Assembly (NCBI RefSeq): GCF_003952385.1
Contig: NZ_CP034444.1
Location: 6,895,001-6,959,000 of the forward strand
DNA from: Mesorhizobium sp. M1D.F.Ca.ET.043.01.1.1
GTDB taxonomy: Bacteria; Pseudomonadota; Alphaproteobacteria; Rhizobiales; Rhizobiaceae
DNA: 64,000 nucleotides
Direction of reading: 5' to 3'
Both the position numbers and the translations under genes were made by a program. Below the pieces are notes generated by a model. The model worked only from the letters and a program-made list of their open reading frames with translations. It did no database searches and was not told the origin of the DNA. Shown one piece after another: positions 55,034-63,560 of this stretch. Each line of letters starts with the position of its first letter. Position 1 is the first letter of the stretch.

Positions 55034-55636
55034 TCACGCCGCGACGTCGGTGGGCAAGTGCCTGAGATGCACGGGCAGCTTGGCGGCAATCTCCTGGTCG
55101 CTCAGATCCTCGAGAGGCTTGAGCACGGTGCGCCCGCGGACATAGACGAGCAGGGTGCGCTTGCCGCGCAACTCGGGCAGCCAGTCCTCGCCCGCATAAC
55201 CGCGATAGTCGTCATGCGTGCTCGACCAGATATGCTCGAGGCGTTCTTCATGCGTGATCGCCTTCACTGGCCACGACTCGCGCTCCACGATCGCGGCCCG
55301 CATGCGCTCTGGCGAACCCTTGTCGCTGAGATCGCAATAGCCATGGAAGTAGCGGACGCGACCGTCGATGCTGAGCCGGAAAAACACGCTGGTGACGCTG
55401 CCGGTGAGAAATTCGCTGAGCGCGAACATGTCGGCGCGCATCCAGAGCGGCGGCAGGATCTCGAGCATGTGGTCGTGCCCGGACTGGTCAAGCTCGAACC
55501 ATTCGTTCCCGTAAAGAGCGCCGGCGTCATCCGCGAAGCGGTTGGGCCGTTGCGCATGGCGGTCGAAGAGACGGAACATCTGCCGGCGGTCGGCGATGCC
55601 CTGGTAGATCTTGCGGATGGGAGAGGTGGCGTTCAT
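55034..55636 (-). CDS. DUF1419 domain protein
   Basis: A 200-residue protein matching the DUF1419 family in pattern: IADRRQMFRLFDRHAQRPNR, NEWFELDQSGHDHMLEILPP, LWMRADMFALSEFL and VTSVFFRLSIDGRVRYFHGY. Good AGGAG ribosome-binding site before the ATG at 55636. It lies 10 bp upstream of the DUF3085 gene, so both are one unit. Family members are found on rhizobial plasmids and ICEs; role unknown. Confidence 0.87.
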   Translation of the reverse strand: MNATSPIRKIYQGIADRRQMFRLFDRHAQRPNRFADDAGALYGNEWFELDQSGHDHMLEILPPLWMRADMFALSEFLTGSVTSVFFRLSIDGRVRYFHGYCDLSDKGSPERMRAAIVERESWPVKAITHEERLEHIWSSTHDDYRGYAGEDWLPELRGKRTLLVYVRGRTVLKPLEDLSDQEIAAKLPVHLRHLPTDVAA

Positions 55637-55780
55637 TGAGGGGCTCCTTCTTAGCCTCGTCGGGCCGGAGCGCGGCTCATCATCTCGATTGCGCCATCGT
55701 CTTCAGCCCTTCCTGACCCCTCCCCCGCGGCCGCCTCTCCGTCCGGGCGGGTCAAGGGCCGGCGTCAGCCGGGCGAAGCT

Positions 55781-56737
55781 TCACCCTTGACGCGGCCGGC
55801 GGGCATGCGGCAGCCGGGTTTTTTTGTCCCCTCCTTCTTCCTTCTTCTGGAGTTTTGGCGCACGCAGGTCCTCGTTCCAATCATCGGCGACGGGACGCAG
55901 CCGCTCGAAACCGCACCCCGCCTCCGCCGCGATCGCTTCGAGCCGGCCGGCATAGACGTCGCCCTGGGTGTTGTTGTCGGTTGCGGCGACAAGAAGCGCG
56001 CCGTTGCGCGCGGCAAGCCCGCGGATCGCCGCCACGGTCGCCGGCGCCCAGCCGCCGCCGGTGCTCAGATAAAGGCTGCCGGGCCGCAGCTCCTCGATCG
56101 CGGCAAGGCTCATGGCATCGATGGCCGCTTCGGTGACGCAGAAGCGGATTGCCTCGACAGCGCCAAGACGAAACAGCAGCTTGGCGCCTCCGCTCGCAAA
56201 CCCCCGCCATTCAGGACCGCGCTCCTCCCAGCCGGTGAGCAGGCCGGCCTCATCGATGTGCGCCGCCCACATGCTGCCGCGCGGGCCTTCGCGGAGCCGG
56301 TCCTGGCGGATCGCCGCGCGGATGACGGCCCCGGAGAGACAGCGCTCGTCGTGCAGGTAACGCCAGGTCACGGAGCCTTGCCACGGCCTGCGGCGGCTTT
56401 GCCAACGCTCGGAAATGGAACGGTCCGGAGGATGTTTGTGAGGAACTCTCGTCCAGACGGGCTCTCGAGGAACGAACCCGATCAGATCCGCCACATGATC
56501 TAGCGCCTCCACGAAGCGGACGCCCTCGAGGTGCTCGACCAGGCGGAACACGTCTCCCTTGGCCTCCGACAGCGGATCAAACCAGCCTTTGCCGGCGTGG
56601 ATGACGATGATGATCTCGGCGCTGCGCCTGAATTTTACGGCGCGTCTGGTGCTCTCCTTCTGATCGACCGCGAAGCCCGCCCGCTCCAGCACGGCAGTAC
56701 ACAGAACGCCACTTCTGAGTTCCTCGACATCGCTCAT
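55781..56737 (-). CDS. DUF3991/toprim primase-like protein
   Basis: A 318-residue protein. The N-terminal CHC2/DUF3991-like part includes VHAGKGWFDPLSEAKGDVFR and LVEHLEGVRFVEALDHVADL. The toprim domain has IRFCVTEAAIDAMSLAAIEE with the catalytic Glu and LLVAATDNNTQGDVYAGRLE with the acidic pair. It probably primes or repairs single-stranded DNA after conjugative transfer (inferred from the family and from its place in the ICE). The ATG at 56737 (MSDVEEL) has AGGA at correct spacing; ATGs at 56743 and 56761 are alternatives. Confidence 0.87.
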   Translation of the reverse strand: MSDVEELRSGVLCTAVLERAGFAVDQKESTRRAVKFRRSAEIIIVIHAGKGWFDPLSEAKGDVFRLVEHLEGVRFVEALDHVADLIGFVPREPVWTRVPHKHPPDRSISERWQSRRRPWQGSVTWRYLHDERCLSGAVIRAAIRQDRLREGPRGSMWAAHIDEAGLLTGWEERGPEWRGFASGGAKLLFRLGAVEAIRFCVTEAAIDAMSLAAIEELRPGSLYLSTGGGWAPATVAAIRGLAARNGALLVAATDNNTQGDVYAGRLEAIAAEAGCGFERLRPVADDWNEDLRAPKLQKKEEGGDKKTRLPHARRPRQG

Positions 56738-57040
56738 CTCCATTCCTATCCCGGCGCCCATGAGGTTCCGTCCCTTCGTGTTTCGGTTTCATTTTCCCGC
56801 GAACCCGCGGGACCAGACCCCAAGGCCGCGAAGAGCGAAGGAGGCAAGGGCGCGGCCGGGCAACTGAAGACGCGCGCAGGGCAATGCGATTTTCCGGCCG
56901 CGGCGCAGCCTCCCTTGCCGCCGCTCGCTCGCAAGCGGCACCCAATCGCTGCGCATCGGCCCGCCGATTGGCAGGCCGTTGGATCGCGGTCGTGCAATTT
57001 GGGCTTTGTGACGGGGCGGACCGCCAAGCTCCGGGCCGGC

Positions 57041-57241
57041 TCAACGAGCCGGCCTGATCTGGAATGGGTCGTATTCCTGAAGGATTTCGAGATCATCGCC
57101 AGGCTCGATCTCATCACTGCGGAGCACGCCGATCGCGTCGCCGGATCTGAAGAGGATGACGGGGACCATCAGGGTGCGGGCGAGGTCCAGGGCGTGGTGT
57201 TGAGCCAGGGCAAGATCGTGCGACATCTGAGGGCCTTCCAT
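57041..57241 (-). CDS. Small acidic hypothetical protein
   Basis: A 61-66-residue protein with ALAQHHALDLARTLMVPVIL, FRSGDAIGVLRSDEIEPGDD and LEILQEYDPFQIRP. Starts at 57241 or, more likely, at 57226 (MSHDLALAQ). Composition is protein-like. It lies upstream of the toprim gene on the same strand. Function unknown. Confidence 0.6.
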   Translation of the reverse strand: MEGPQMSHDLALAQHHALDLARTLMVPVILFRSGDAIGVLRSDEIEPGDDLEILQEYDPFQIRPAR

Positions 57242-57751
57242 CTTTGAGCGAGGCCAATCCCCGCTCGATGGCTCCCGTCAGTGTCGTGGGCCGGTCGCGA
57301 TCACCGCGCGGGCTTTAGCCAAGCGGCCGCAGCTTGCTAGCGGACCCCTTGAGGGTTGATCGTGGAAGATCCGGAACAGGACCAGGAAAGCCATCTCAGA
57401 AGAGCGGGGTTGGGTTGCTCCTCATGGACAGCGCCAGTGCATGCCGATCTTGCGAACTGGATGAACGCCAAGGCTCTGTGCCGCTGGCTGGTTGTTAAGG
57501 TGAGCTTCCGCCGCCGGCCCACGAACCCGTGCGATCCTCAGAGGTCGCACCACGACATGGCCCGAAACCGCTGAATTAGCGGCGCCTGCTCAGCCACGCT
57601 CCCCAATGCAGCGCCTTCGAACCAGAACCGCGCTCGCCGCCGGCGCTACGATGCAGCTCGCTGGGCAGCCGCTCGACACACGCCAGGCGCGATCATGGCG
57701 CTGGCGGATCGCAATGGAGAGAGGAAGCGACGCAATGCGCGTCGTAAATTT
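57242..57751. other. 510-bp spacer with no supported gene
   Basis: A plus-strand frame at 57356-57574 contains some ordinary sequence (APVHADLANWMNAKALCRWL) with a GTG/ATC-type beginning, but it has no ribosome-binding site or family. No repeats or RNA genes seen. Confidence 0.45.
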
Positions 57752-57991
57752 TCAATCGCTACGCAGGATCTTTGCTTCGAGCGCCGCTGCGACGAAAGCT
57801 CTGCGGGCGGCCGGTGGATGGCTCTCACCGCGCAATACGCGCAGACACGCGTCCATCGCTGCCTTGCGCTTTTTCGTTTCACGAGTGAGATCCCGCAGCA
57901 AGATCGTGGCCGCGTCATTGACATCGAACACGACACGCTCCGCGGCGTGACGGCTCAGCTGGATAACGACCGGCCGCTCAAATCTGCTCAA
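57752..57991 (-). CDS. DUF982 domain protein 1
   Basis: A 79-residue protein of the rhizobial DUF982 family: RFERPVVIQLSRHAAERVVF, DVNDAATILLRDLTRETKKR, AAMDACLRVLRGESHPPAAR and RAFVAAALEAKIL. The start is a TTG (57991) with GGGAG upstream. DUF982 proteins are abundant on rhizobial plasmids and islands; function unknown. A second, divergent member is 250 bp away on the same strand. Confidence 0.82.
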   Translation of the reverse strand: MSRFERPVVIQLSRHAAERVVFDVNDAATILLRDLTRETKKRKAAMDACLRVLRGESHPPAARRAFVAAALEAKILRSD

Positions 57992-58239
57992 CTCAGATCT
58001 CCCGTTCCCCTCAAGTCGTGCGGCAAGGTCCGCTCGCCCCAGCTCTATGCCTCACCCGAGGTGACGGAGAGAGGCGAACCCGAAGCCCAACTCGATCCCT
58101 CGGCGGCTAGCCGATCGCCATAAGCGCTGTCATCCCGGTTTCCGGAATTACCAGCGATGATGGAGATCTTCCGCCCTTGTCCGCGCTCAGTGAAAATCTG
58201 GACGGAATACCCCCAAGCTTGGCTACAATCCACCCGTCC

Positions 58240-58530
58240 CTACGCGCGCCGCTTCTTGCAGGCGGCGATCCACTGCATGGCAGAGATTGAATCTTCGAGG
58301 ATGGCGACCTGCCTGGCGAAATCGATAAAAGCATGGTGCGCGGCGGTCACGGGCTTATGCCTATCCTCTGCGTCACAGCAAGCCCGAAGAGCGGTCTGGT
58401 GGGTCAGATCTCTTTGATCCTCAGGCCAGTCGTTGAGGAAATCGATGGCGTCCGCGAGGCTCGCAATCTCTTGGACGATGTAGGTCGCACGCTTCACGAA
58501 AATGGGGCTGCCGAACTCCTCCGCATCCAT
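58240..58530 (-). CDS. DUF982 domain protein 2
   Basis: A 96-residue member of the same family: FGSPIFVKRATYIVQEIASL, ADAIDFLNDWPEDQRDLTHQ, ALRACCDAEDRHKPVTAAHH and AFIDFARQVAILED. The ATG at 58530 has GGGAGGAG upstream and is preferred over an ATG at 58590. It shares the layout of DUF982 protein 1 (beta-hairpin, helix with W/E pattern, Ala-rich helix) but little identity, so the tandem is old or assembled from two sources. Confidence 0.82.
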   Translation of the reverse strand: MDAEEFGSPIFVKRATYIVQEIASLADAIDFLNDWPEDQRDLTHQTALRACCDAEDRHKPVTAAHHAFIDFARQVAILEDSISAMQWIAACKKRRA

Positions 58531-58955
58531 GCGCTCCTCCCAATTAACGAATCTAGCATTGCACGGCATCCCGCCCCGCAACCACCGCAAATGTGCTGTC
58601 CGGACCGAGAGGGTTCAAGGGGCTGGATTGAAGATTTCTCCTTGGCGCAGGTGCCCCGGGGGACGGTGGCAGGATCAGGGCATCAAACGTGCGTAGCAGA
58701 GGTTGAGTTTCGCGGGCGTCAAAGGCGCCGATACGAAACCAATTCTGCTCGAAAGCTGTTTCATGAATCCCTGGACCCCTTGGCGGGTCCGATCGATTTT
58801 CTGCCGGAAGCTGTCCTTCAGGGTAGAATCATCGTGTGCCTCAGGCCCGCAAATTTGGGAACCAGTGCTACGGGAGCCCTGACTTTGATTGCATTCTGTG
58901 GCTGCCTTCATTAATAAAACCGATCCGCCGCCGTTTATCAAAGCAGGAGCATTGC
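58531..58955. other. 425-bp spacer upstream of the MucR gene
   Basis: Divergent intergenic region between DUF982 protein 2 and the MucR-family gene. The last 60 bp are comparatively AT-rich, suitable for promoter or MucR/H-NS-like self-binding. No gene supported. Confidence 0.5.
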
Positions 58956-59417
58956 GTGACAGAAGAAGCCGAAAACAATACTGACGCCCTCATCGAGCTT
59001 ACCGCCGAAGTCGTGTCGGCCTATGTGTCGAACAATCCACTCCCGGTAGGTGAGCTTCCGGCTCTAATCGGCCAGGTGCATGCTGCGTTGAAGGGCACGA
59101 TGGGCGGCCCGGTGGCGAAGCCTGAGGACCTCAAGCCTGCCGTTCCCATCAGGAAGTCGGTCACGCCCGACTACATCATCAGCCTGGAGGATGGAAAGAA
59201 GTTCAAGTCGCTGAAGCGTCATCTGGCGACCCACTATGGTCTGACGCCCGAAGAATACCGGGCGAAATGGGGACTATCGGCAGACTATCCGATGGTTGCC
59301 CCGAACTATGCCGCCGCGCGCTCAGCTTTGGCGAAGACCATGGGCCTCGGCAGAAAACCCAATGAGGCCCAACAGACCGCACCGGCAAAGAGGACCCGCA
59401 AAAAGCCGGCTTCCTGA
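58956..59417 (+). CDS. MucR/Ros-family regulator lacking a zinc-ligand Cys
   Basis: A 153-residue DNA-binding protein. The N-terminal oligomerisation region (about 5-45: [34 protein letters not shown]) is followed by the Ros zinc-finger region: [40 protein letters not shown]. The residue equivalent to the first Cys of the finger is Ser (IISLEDGKK instead of CLEDGKK). The two histidines remain. Zinc-independent Ros/MucR relatives are known in Mesorhizobium loti. GTG start at 58956 with AGGAG upstream. Likely a global, AT-binding regulator. Confidence 0.88.
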   Translation: MTEEAENNTDALIELTAEVVSAYVSNNPLPVGELPALIGQVHAALKGTMGGPVAKPEDLKPAVPIRKSVTPDYIISLEDGKKFKSLKRHLATHYGLTPEEYRAKWGLSADYPMVAPNYAAARSALAKTMGLGRKPNEAQQTAPAKRTRKKPAS

Positions 59418-59902
59418 TCGTCCGCTTGCTTGTTGGCCATGTGCCGTTTGAAAGGCGGGATCTCCGGCTTCGCCTTCGAGCAGAACGAGACCGGCATCTC
59501 TGCGATCCCCAGCGAACTCGCCTACGTCCCGCAGCGTTCTGCCACGATCGTGGAGAAGGCCTTCTGTGTCTGCTGGGCCTTGGGACGGCTCGTGCCAGGC
59601 CTCAAAGTGAAAGCTCAGCATGCCTGCAGGGGCCACCGGACCATGACGATGCTGCCCGGCTGATCCGACAGGGGAAAGCCGAAGGGTCCTCAAGGTGCAT
59701 AGTGTAGATTTTCTGTGCCAGCGTGCTTTGGTGATGTCTTCGAAGGCAAGGTGACCCGGCTCGGGTCTGGGTCTCGTCTGCAAAACACCTATGGCCGCAT
59801 TCGTCGGAGGCAAAAGAGTTTCTCTCAATTTTGCCAGCCGCCACGGTTCAGTCGAGATTACATGCGAGACGGCCGATAACGGAAAGCAAAGGCTCGCAAA
59901 AA
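59418..59902. other. 485-bp spacer, no supported gene
   Basis: Between the MucR-family and MFS genes. Open frames exist on both strands, for example a minus-strand frame ending at 59322 and a plus-strand frame at 59430-59663 (ETGISAIPSELAYVPQRSAT), but none has a convincing start signal or family. Could hold a decayed small gene. Confidence 0.45.
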
Positions 59903-61552
59903 ATGAGTAGAGTGGCTGGATCAGTTGAAGATTTGGCTGCGCCGACGACGTTTGCGCCCCTCATGCAGCCAACCTTTCGTTCGATCTGGCTCGCCACCCA
60001 GGTTTCGAGTCTCGGCTGGTTGATGCAGACAGTCGCCATTAGCTGGCTGATGGCGACAATCTCGACTTCCGATCTGATGGTGGCGCTGGTGCAGGCTTCG
60101 TCCAACCTGCCCGCGTTCATCTTGTCCGTGTTCGCCGGGGCTCTGGCCGATAATTTCAGCCGTCGCCGGGTCATGTTCGCCGGCCGCTGCCTGATGGTGA
60201 TAGCCTCTGCGATGCTCACTGCGTCCGTCGCGCTGGGCTTTGTCAGTCCGTGGATGATCCTCGGCTTCAGCTTTCTCATCGCATGCGGCGGCGCTCTCAA
60301 CGATCCCGCGTGGCAGGCTTCGGTTGGCGATATCGTTGATCGACGCGATGTCCCCGCTGCCGTGACCCTGCTCTCCGTCGGCTTCAACACCGTCCGGACA
60401 GTGGGCCCGGCACTCGGCGGCATCGTGGTTGCATCGTTTGGGCTTTTGGCAGCTTTCACCGTGACCACCCTCACCTATCTGGTCCCTCTTGCCACCATAT
60501 GGCGCTGCAAGTGGAAGGTTCGCTCCTCCCCGCTTCCACGCGAGTCGATGAGGACGGCGATCTATGACGGGCTGCGCTTCACGGCGATGTCATCGGAAAT
60601 CAAGGCGGCGATCGCTCGCGGGACCCTGTTTGGGCTGGCGAGCATCGCCATTCTCGCGCTGCTGCCGCTGGTTGTCCGTGACCAGCTGGGCGCAGGACCA
60701 CTCGCCTATGGCACGCTGATGGCCGGCTTCGGCACAGGCGCCGTCTTCGCCGGCATCTCCAACAGCACATTCAGACGGAGCTTGTCGCAAGAACGGCTGA
60801 TGAGGCTCTCCTGCATCGCCTGCGCGGCATGCTCTCTTTCCCTTGCCCTGACCTCTTCGATTGCCGTAGCCGCAATTGCGCTCGCCTTGGGCGGCGCGGG
60901 CTGGGTCACCGCCTGGTCCGGAGTTGGCGTGAGCGTGCAGCTGGCGAGCCCGCGCTGGGTCGTGGGGCGCACGATTTCAATCTACTACGCCTTGATAGAC
61001 GGCGGCATCGCGGCCGGCAGTTGGGTGTGGGGCACTGTCGCCGAGACCCATTCATTGACCTGGGCGCTTGAGGGTTCTGCCGGTGCGCTTTTGCTCGTCG
61101 CTGTAGCCGGCGTTCTGTTTCCCCTGCGCGAACGCCACGATTCCGAACCCGATCCCTTGGAGGCATTCGACGCTCCCGCTGTTGCTCTCAATTTGAAGCC
61201 GAGAAGCGGCCCGATCGTGGTCAAGGTCGAATATCTGATAACCGAGAAAAATGTCGAGGCCTTCCTCGACCTCATGCGGCAGCGCAGGCATGTCCACAGC
61301 CGCGTCGGTGCACGCAACTGGACGCTCCAGCGTAACCTTCAGAAGCCTATGCAATGGACGGAGACATTCCGCACGCCGACCTGGACGGACTACCTTCGCC
61401 TCAACCATCGTCTCACGGAAGTAGACAAGGAACTGGACGAGCGTGTCCTTCAGTTGCACGCAGGAGAGGCAGCTCCTCAAATGACGCTTTCGATTGAGCG
61501 GCCGACAAGCTCACCCCGCAAACGCGCAATCCTCCCACTTCCCCGTCATTGA
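59903..61552 (+). CDS. MFS exporter (EntS/MFS_3 type) with C-terminal extra domain
   Basis: A 549-residue transporter starting MSRVAGSVEDLAAPTTFAPL. Twelve predicted membrane helices occupy about residues 20-415, with motif A-like FAGALADNFSRRRVMFAG and NDPAWQASVGDIVDRRDVPA, as in the MFS_3 (transmembrane secretion effector) family. The cytosolic C terminus (about 430-549) contains VKVEYLITEKNVEAFLDLMR, RVGARNWTLQRNLQKP and WTETFRTPTWTDYLRLNHRL, resembling an antibiotic-biosynthesis-monooxygenase-like ferredoxin fold known from this family. Substrate unknown; siderophore or drug export is possible. Confidence 0.88.
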   Translation: MSRVAGSVEDLAAPTTFAPLMQPTFRSIWLATQVSSLGWLMQTVAISWLMATISTSDLMVALVQASSNLPAFILSVFAGALADNFSRRRVMFAGRCLMVIASAMLTASVALGFVSPWMILGFSFLIACGGALNDPAWQASVGDIVDRRDVPAAVTLLSVGFNTVRTVGPALGGIVVASFGLLAAFTVTTLTYLVPLATIWRCKWKVRSSPLPRESMRTAIYDGLRFTAMSSEIKAAIARGTLFGLASIAILALLPLVVRDQLGAGPLAYGTLMAGFGTGAVFAGISNSTFRRSLSQERLMRLSCIACAACSLSLALTSSIAVAAIALALGGAGWVTAWSGVGVSVQLASPRWVVGRTISIYYALIDGGIAAGSWVWGTVAETHSLTWALEGSAGALLLVAVAGVLFPLRERHDSEPDPLEAFDAPAVALNLKPRSGPIVVKVEYLITEKNVEAFLDLMRQRRHVHSRVGARNWTLQRNLQKPMQWTETFRTPTWTDYLRLNHRLTEVDKELDERVLQLHAGEAAPQMTLSIERPTSSPRKRAILPLPRH

Positions 61553-61874
61553 AGCCTGACCGGCACATCAGGGCACCAGCGATTTTAATATTGGCGCTCA
61601 AATGGTGTGGGGCGACGCGGAAGAACCACCGGGATCCGATGGTCAGCGGCGCAGATCTACAACAGGCGGTCTCGGACGCGTGGTTCCCAATATCCTGTGT
61701 CGGCCACAGAAAGCGAAGACCAGTTCCATCCGGCAGGATCTGGTTTCTACAGCGTGCCGGAAGCGGGCACCATGTGCGTGCGTGCTGGATGTGGAAAAAT
61801 GCGTGGGGCGGGTGGACGAAGGCACGCGATGGGCTTAGACGACGTTCGCAATCCCCCAGGTCCGCCGAGAGCAC
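61553..61874. other. 322-bp spacer, no supported gene
   Basis: Between the MFS gene and the small VEIK-family gene. An open plus-strand frame (61607 onward) has some protein-like stretches but no start signal. Nothing else recognised. Confidence 0.45.
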
Positions 61875-62285
61875 ATGAAGCAGCAGCGACCCTTTGTCGT
61901 CGAGATCAAACAAAAGCGTGGCCTCCTGAAGCGACCGGAGTCGATATGGGCGGGCATCGACCTGGCCGCCATCGCGAACGATGTCGCTAAAGCCAACACG
62001 AAAGCTGCGGTCGCTGAGGCAGCGCCGCAGCCGATTGATCCTGGCGAAGATGTCTCTCAGCCCGTGTTCACCACCGCTGAAGTAGCATCCGACGCCAACA
62101 ACATGATCATGCCCGACATATCGCTTCCTGAGCCCGCAACGCTTGAGGAAGCATCGGTTCCGGATGCATCGCACGCACCGCCTCGCCGCAGGAAGCGGTG
62201 GCAGAAAGATGTTCCTCTGCCGCGCGGTGAACGATGGAAGCGGCGCCTCCCGCGGGTGCTGCGCCAGACCCGGGCTGTGCGGTAG
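61875..62285 (+). CDS. Small conserved mobile-DNA protein (VEIK family), long form
   Basis: A 136-residue protein. The N terminus MKQQRPFVVEIKQKRGLLKR and PESIWAGIDLAAIANDVAKA resembles the 46-residue protein at 31124 (KPFIVEIK, SIWGKVDL). The middle is acidic and Ala/Pro-rich, and the C terminus is very basic (PPRRRKRWQKDVPLPRGERW). Looks like a nucleic-acid-associated protein with a conserved N-terminal tag. Function unknown. Confidence 0.72.
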   Translation: MKQQRPFVVEIKQKRGLLKRPESIWAGIDLAAIANDVAKANTKAAVAEAAPQPIDPGEDVSQPVFTTAEVASDANNMIMPDISLPEPATLEEASVPDASHAPPRRRKRWQKDVPLPRGERWKRRLPRVLRQTRAVR

Positions 62286-62494
62286 GTCGACTGCGCCACG
62301 ATTGAAGCTGCAGTGCCGAACTGTCCCATGACAAACGAAGGAAAAACGCTGAGCCTGGAATAGACCAGCACGGAACTATCGCCGCGTGCTAATTTTTGAA
62401 TTTGAAGTTCCTTAGCCCGCCTCGCTGATCGGCCTATTCTCAATCGAAGCGACGCAGCTGCGGGTCCACAATCAACGCCATCGAGAGACCTTTG

Positions 62495-63463
62495 ATGACA
62501 AAGCGGGCTTTGGTGATTGGAGGCTCTGGTTTTGTCGGGGGCCATTTGGTTCCCGCACTGCTCCACGACCAATTTCACGTCAGCGTGCTCAACCGTGGGC
62601 ATAAAGTCACGGGAGGCGCGGAGCAATTGACGGCGGACCGTACCGATGGTGATCAGCTCTTTCAGATCGCTCAACAGGTGCCCGGGTTTGACGTCGTCTT
62701 CGATACGTCTTCTTATAATTTCCAAAGCACAAAAACCGCCTGGGATGCCTTTTCTGGCGTGACACAGCGCTGGATTCACCTTAGCAGCGCGGCTGTCTAC
62801 AAAGAGACACCAGGTAGATGCCCTGCCGAGGGCGATCCTATCGGTGGAGCAGCAATATGGGCGGACTATGGTTTCGAAAAGGCCGCCGCTGACGCATTTC
62901 TCACAGACCAGGCAGAACGGCTCCCGGTTACAATTTTTCGTCCCCCTTATCTGTATGGGCCAGGCAATGACAACGACCGGGAATCGTTCATATGGGCGCG
63001 CTGCCTACAGGGGCGGCCAGTCATAATCCCCAAAAACGGTGAAACGCGGATCCAGTTTCTACATGCCGAGGATCTCGCTGACATTATGGTCCACGCTTCG
63101 ACGTCAGAAGCGCGCGGCGCGCAAGTATTCAATGTCGCAAGTGAGGAGCGCATGAGTTTGAGGGAGTGGGTCAACTTAGTCGCAACTGCCGCCGGCTTCG
63201 CTGATCCCGGTATTCTCGCCGGAGATCAAGCTGATGACTATATGCCGCGTCAGTATTTTCCATTCCGGGATTATCCCTGCTGCGTCGATGTCCAATTCCT
63301 GATGAAGAGCTTCGAATGGCGGCCGCGTCTTGGCCTATTCGACGGATTTCGTCAGACATTCGAAACACAAGACATCCAACATTTGGCGAGTAAGCCTCTC
63401 GACAGCGAGACAGAGCAGACGATTCTCGCGCGGATACAGAGCTGCGATCTAACCCACCTTTGA
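62495..63463 (+). CDS. NAD-dependent epimerase/dehydratase (extended SDR)
   Basis: A 322-residue extended short-chain dehydrogenase. Rossmann motif MTKRALVIGGSGFVGGHLVP. The segment after the Rossmann strand reads FDVVFDTSSYNFQS, and IHLSSAAVYKETPG carries the SSA...Y pattern. The usual YxxxK is represented by WADYGFEKAAADAF. Substrate-domain parts are FRPPYLYGPGNDNDRESFIW and FNVASEERMSLREWV. It most resembles isoflavone-reductase/UDP-sugar epimerase-like proteins; substrate cannot be read. Start ATG at 62495; a TTG at 62492 is less likely. Monocistronic. Confidence 0.87.
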   Translation: MTKRALVIGGSGFVGGHLVPALLHDQFHVSVLNRGHKVTGGAEQLTADRTDGDQLFQIAQQVPGFDVVFDTSSYNFQSTKTAWDAFSGVTQRWIHLSSAAVYKETPGRCPAEGDPIGGAAIWADYGFEKAAADAFLTDQAERLPVTIFRPPYLYGPGNDNDRESFIWARCLQGRPVIIPKNGETRIQFLHAEDLADIMVHASTSEARGAQVFNVASEERMSLREWVNLVATAAGFADPGILAGDQADDYMPRQYFPFRDYPCCVDVQFLMKSFEWRPRLGLFDGFRQTFETQDIQHLASKPLDSETEQTILARIQSCDLTHL

Positions 63464-63560
63464 CGCTGGAGTTATGGCTTGACAGCGCAACCTTCCAAAT
63501 AGGGGTTGGCGGAGGTACCTGGGCATCGGATCACCAGTGATTTGCTTGCCAAGGTGGGTT

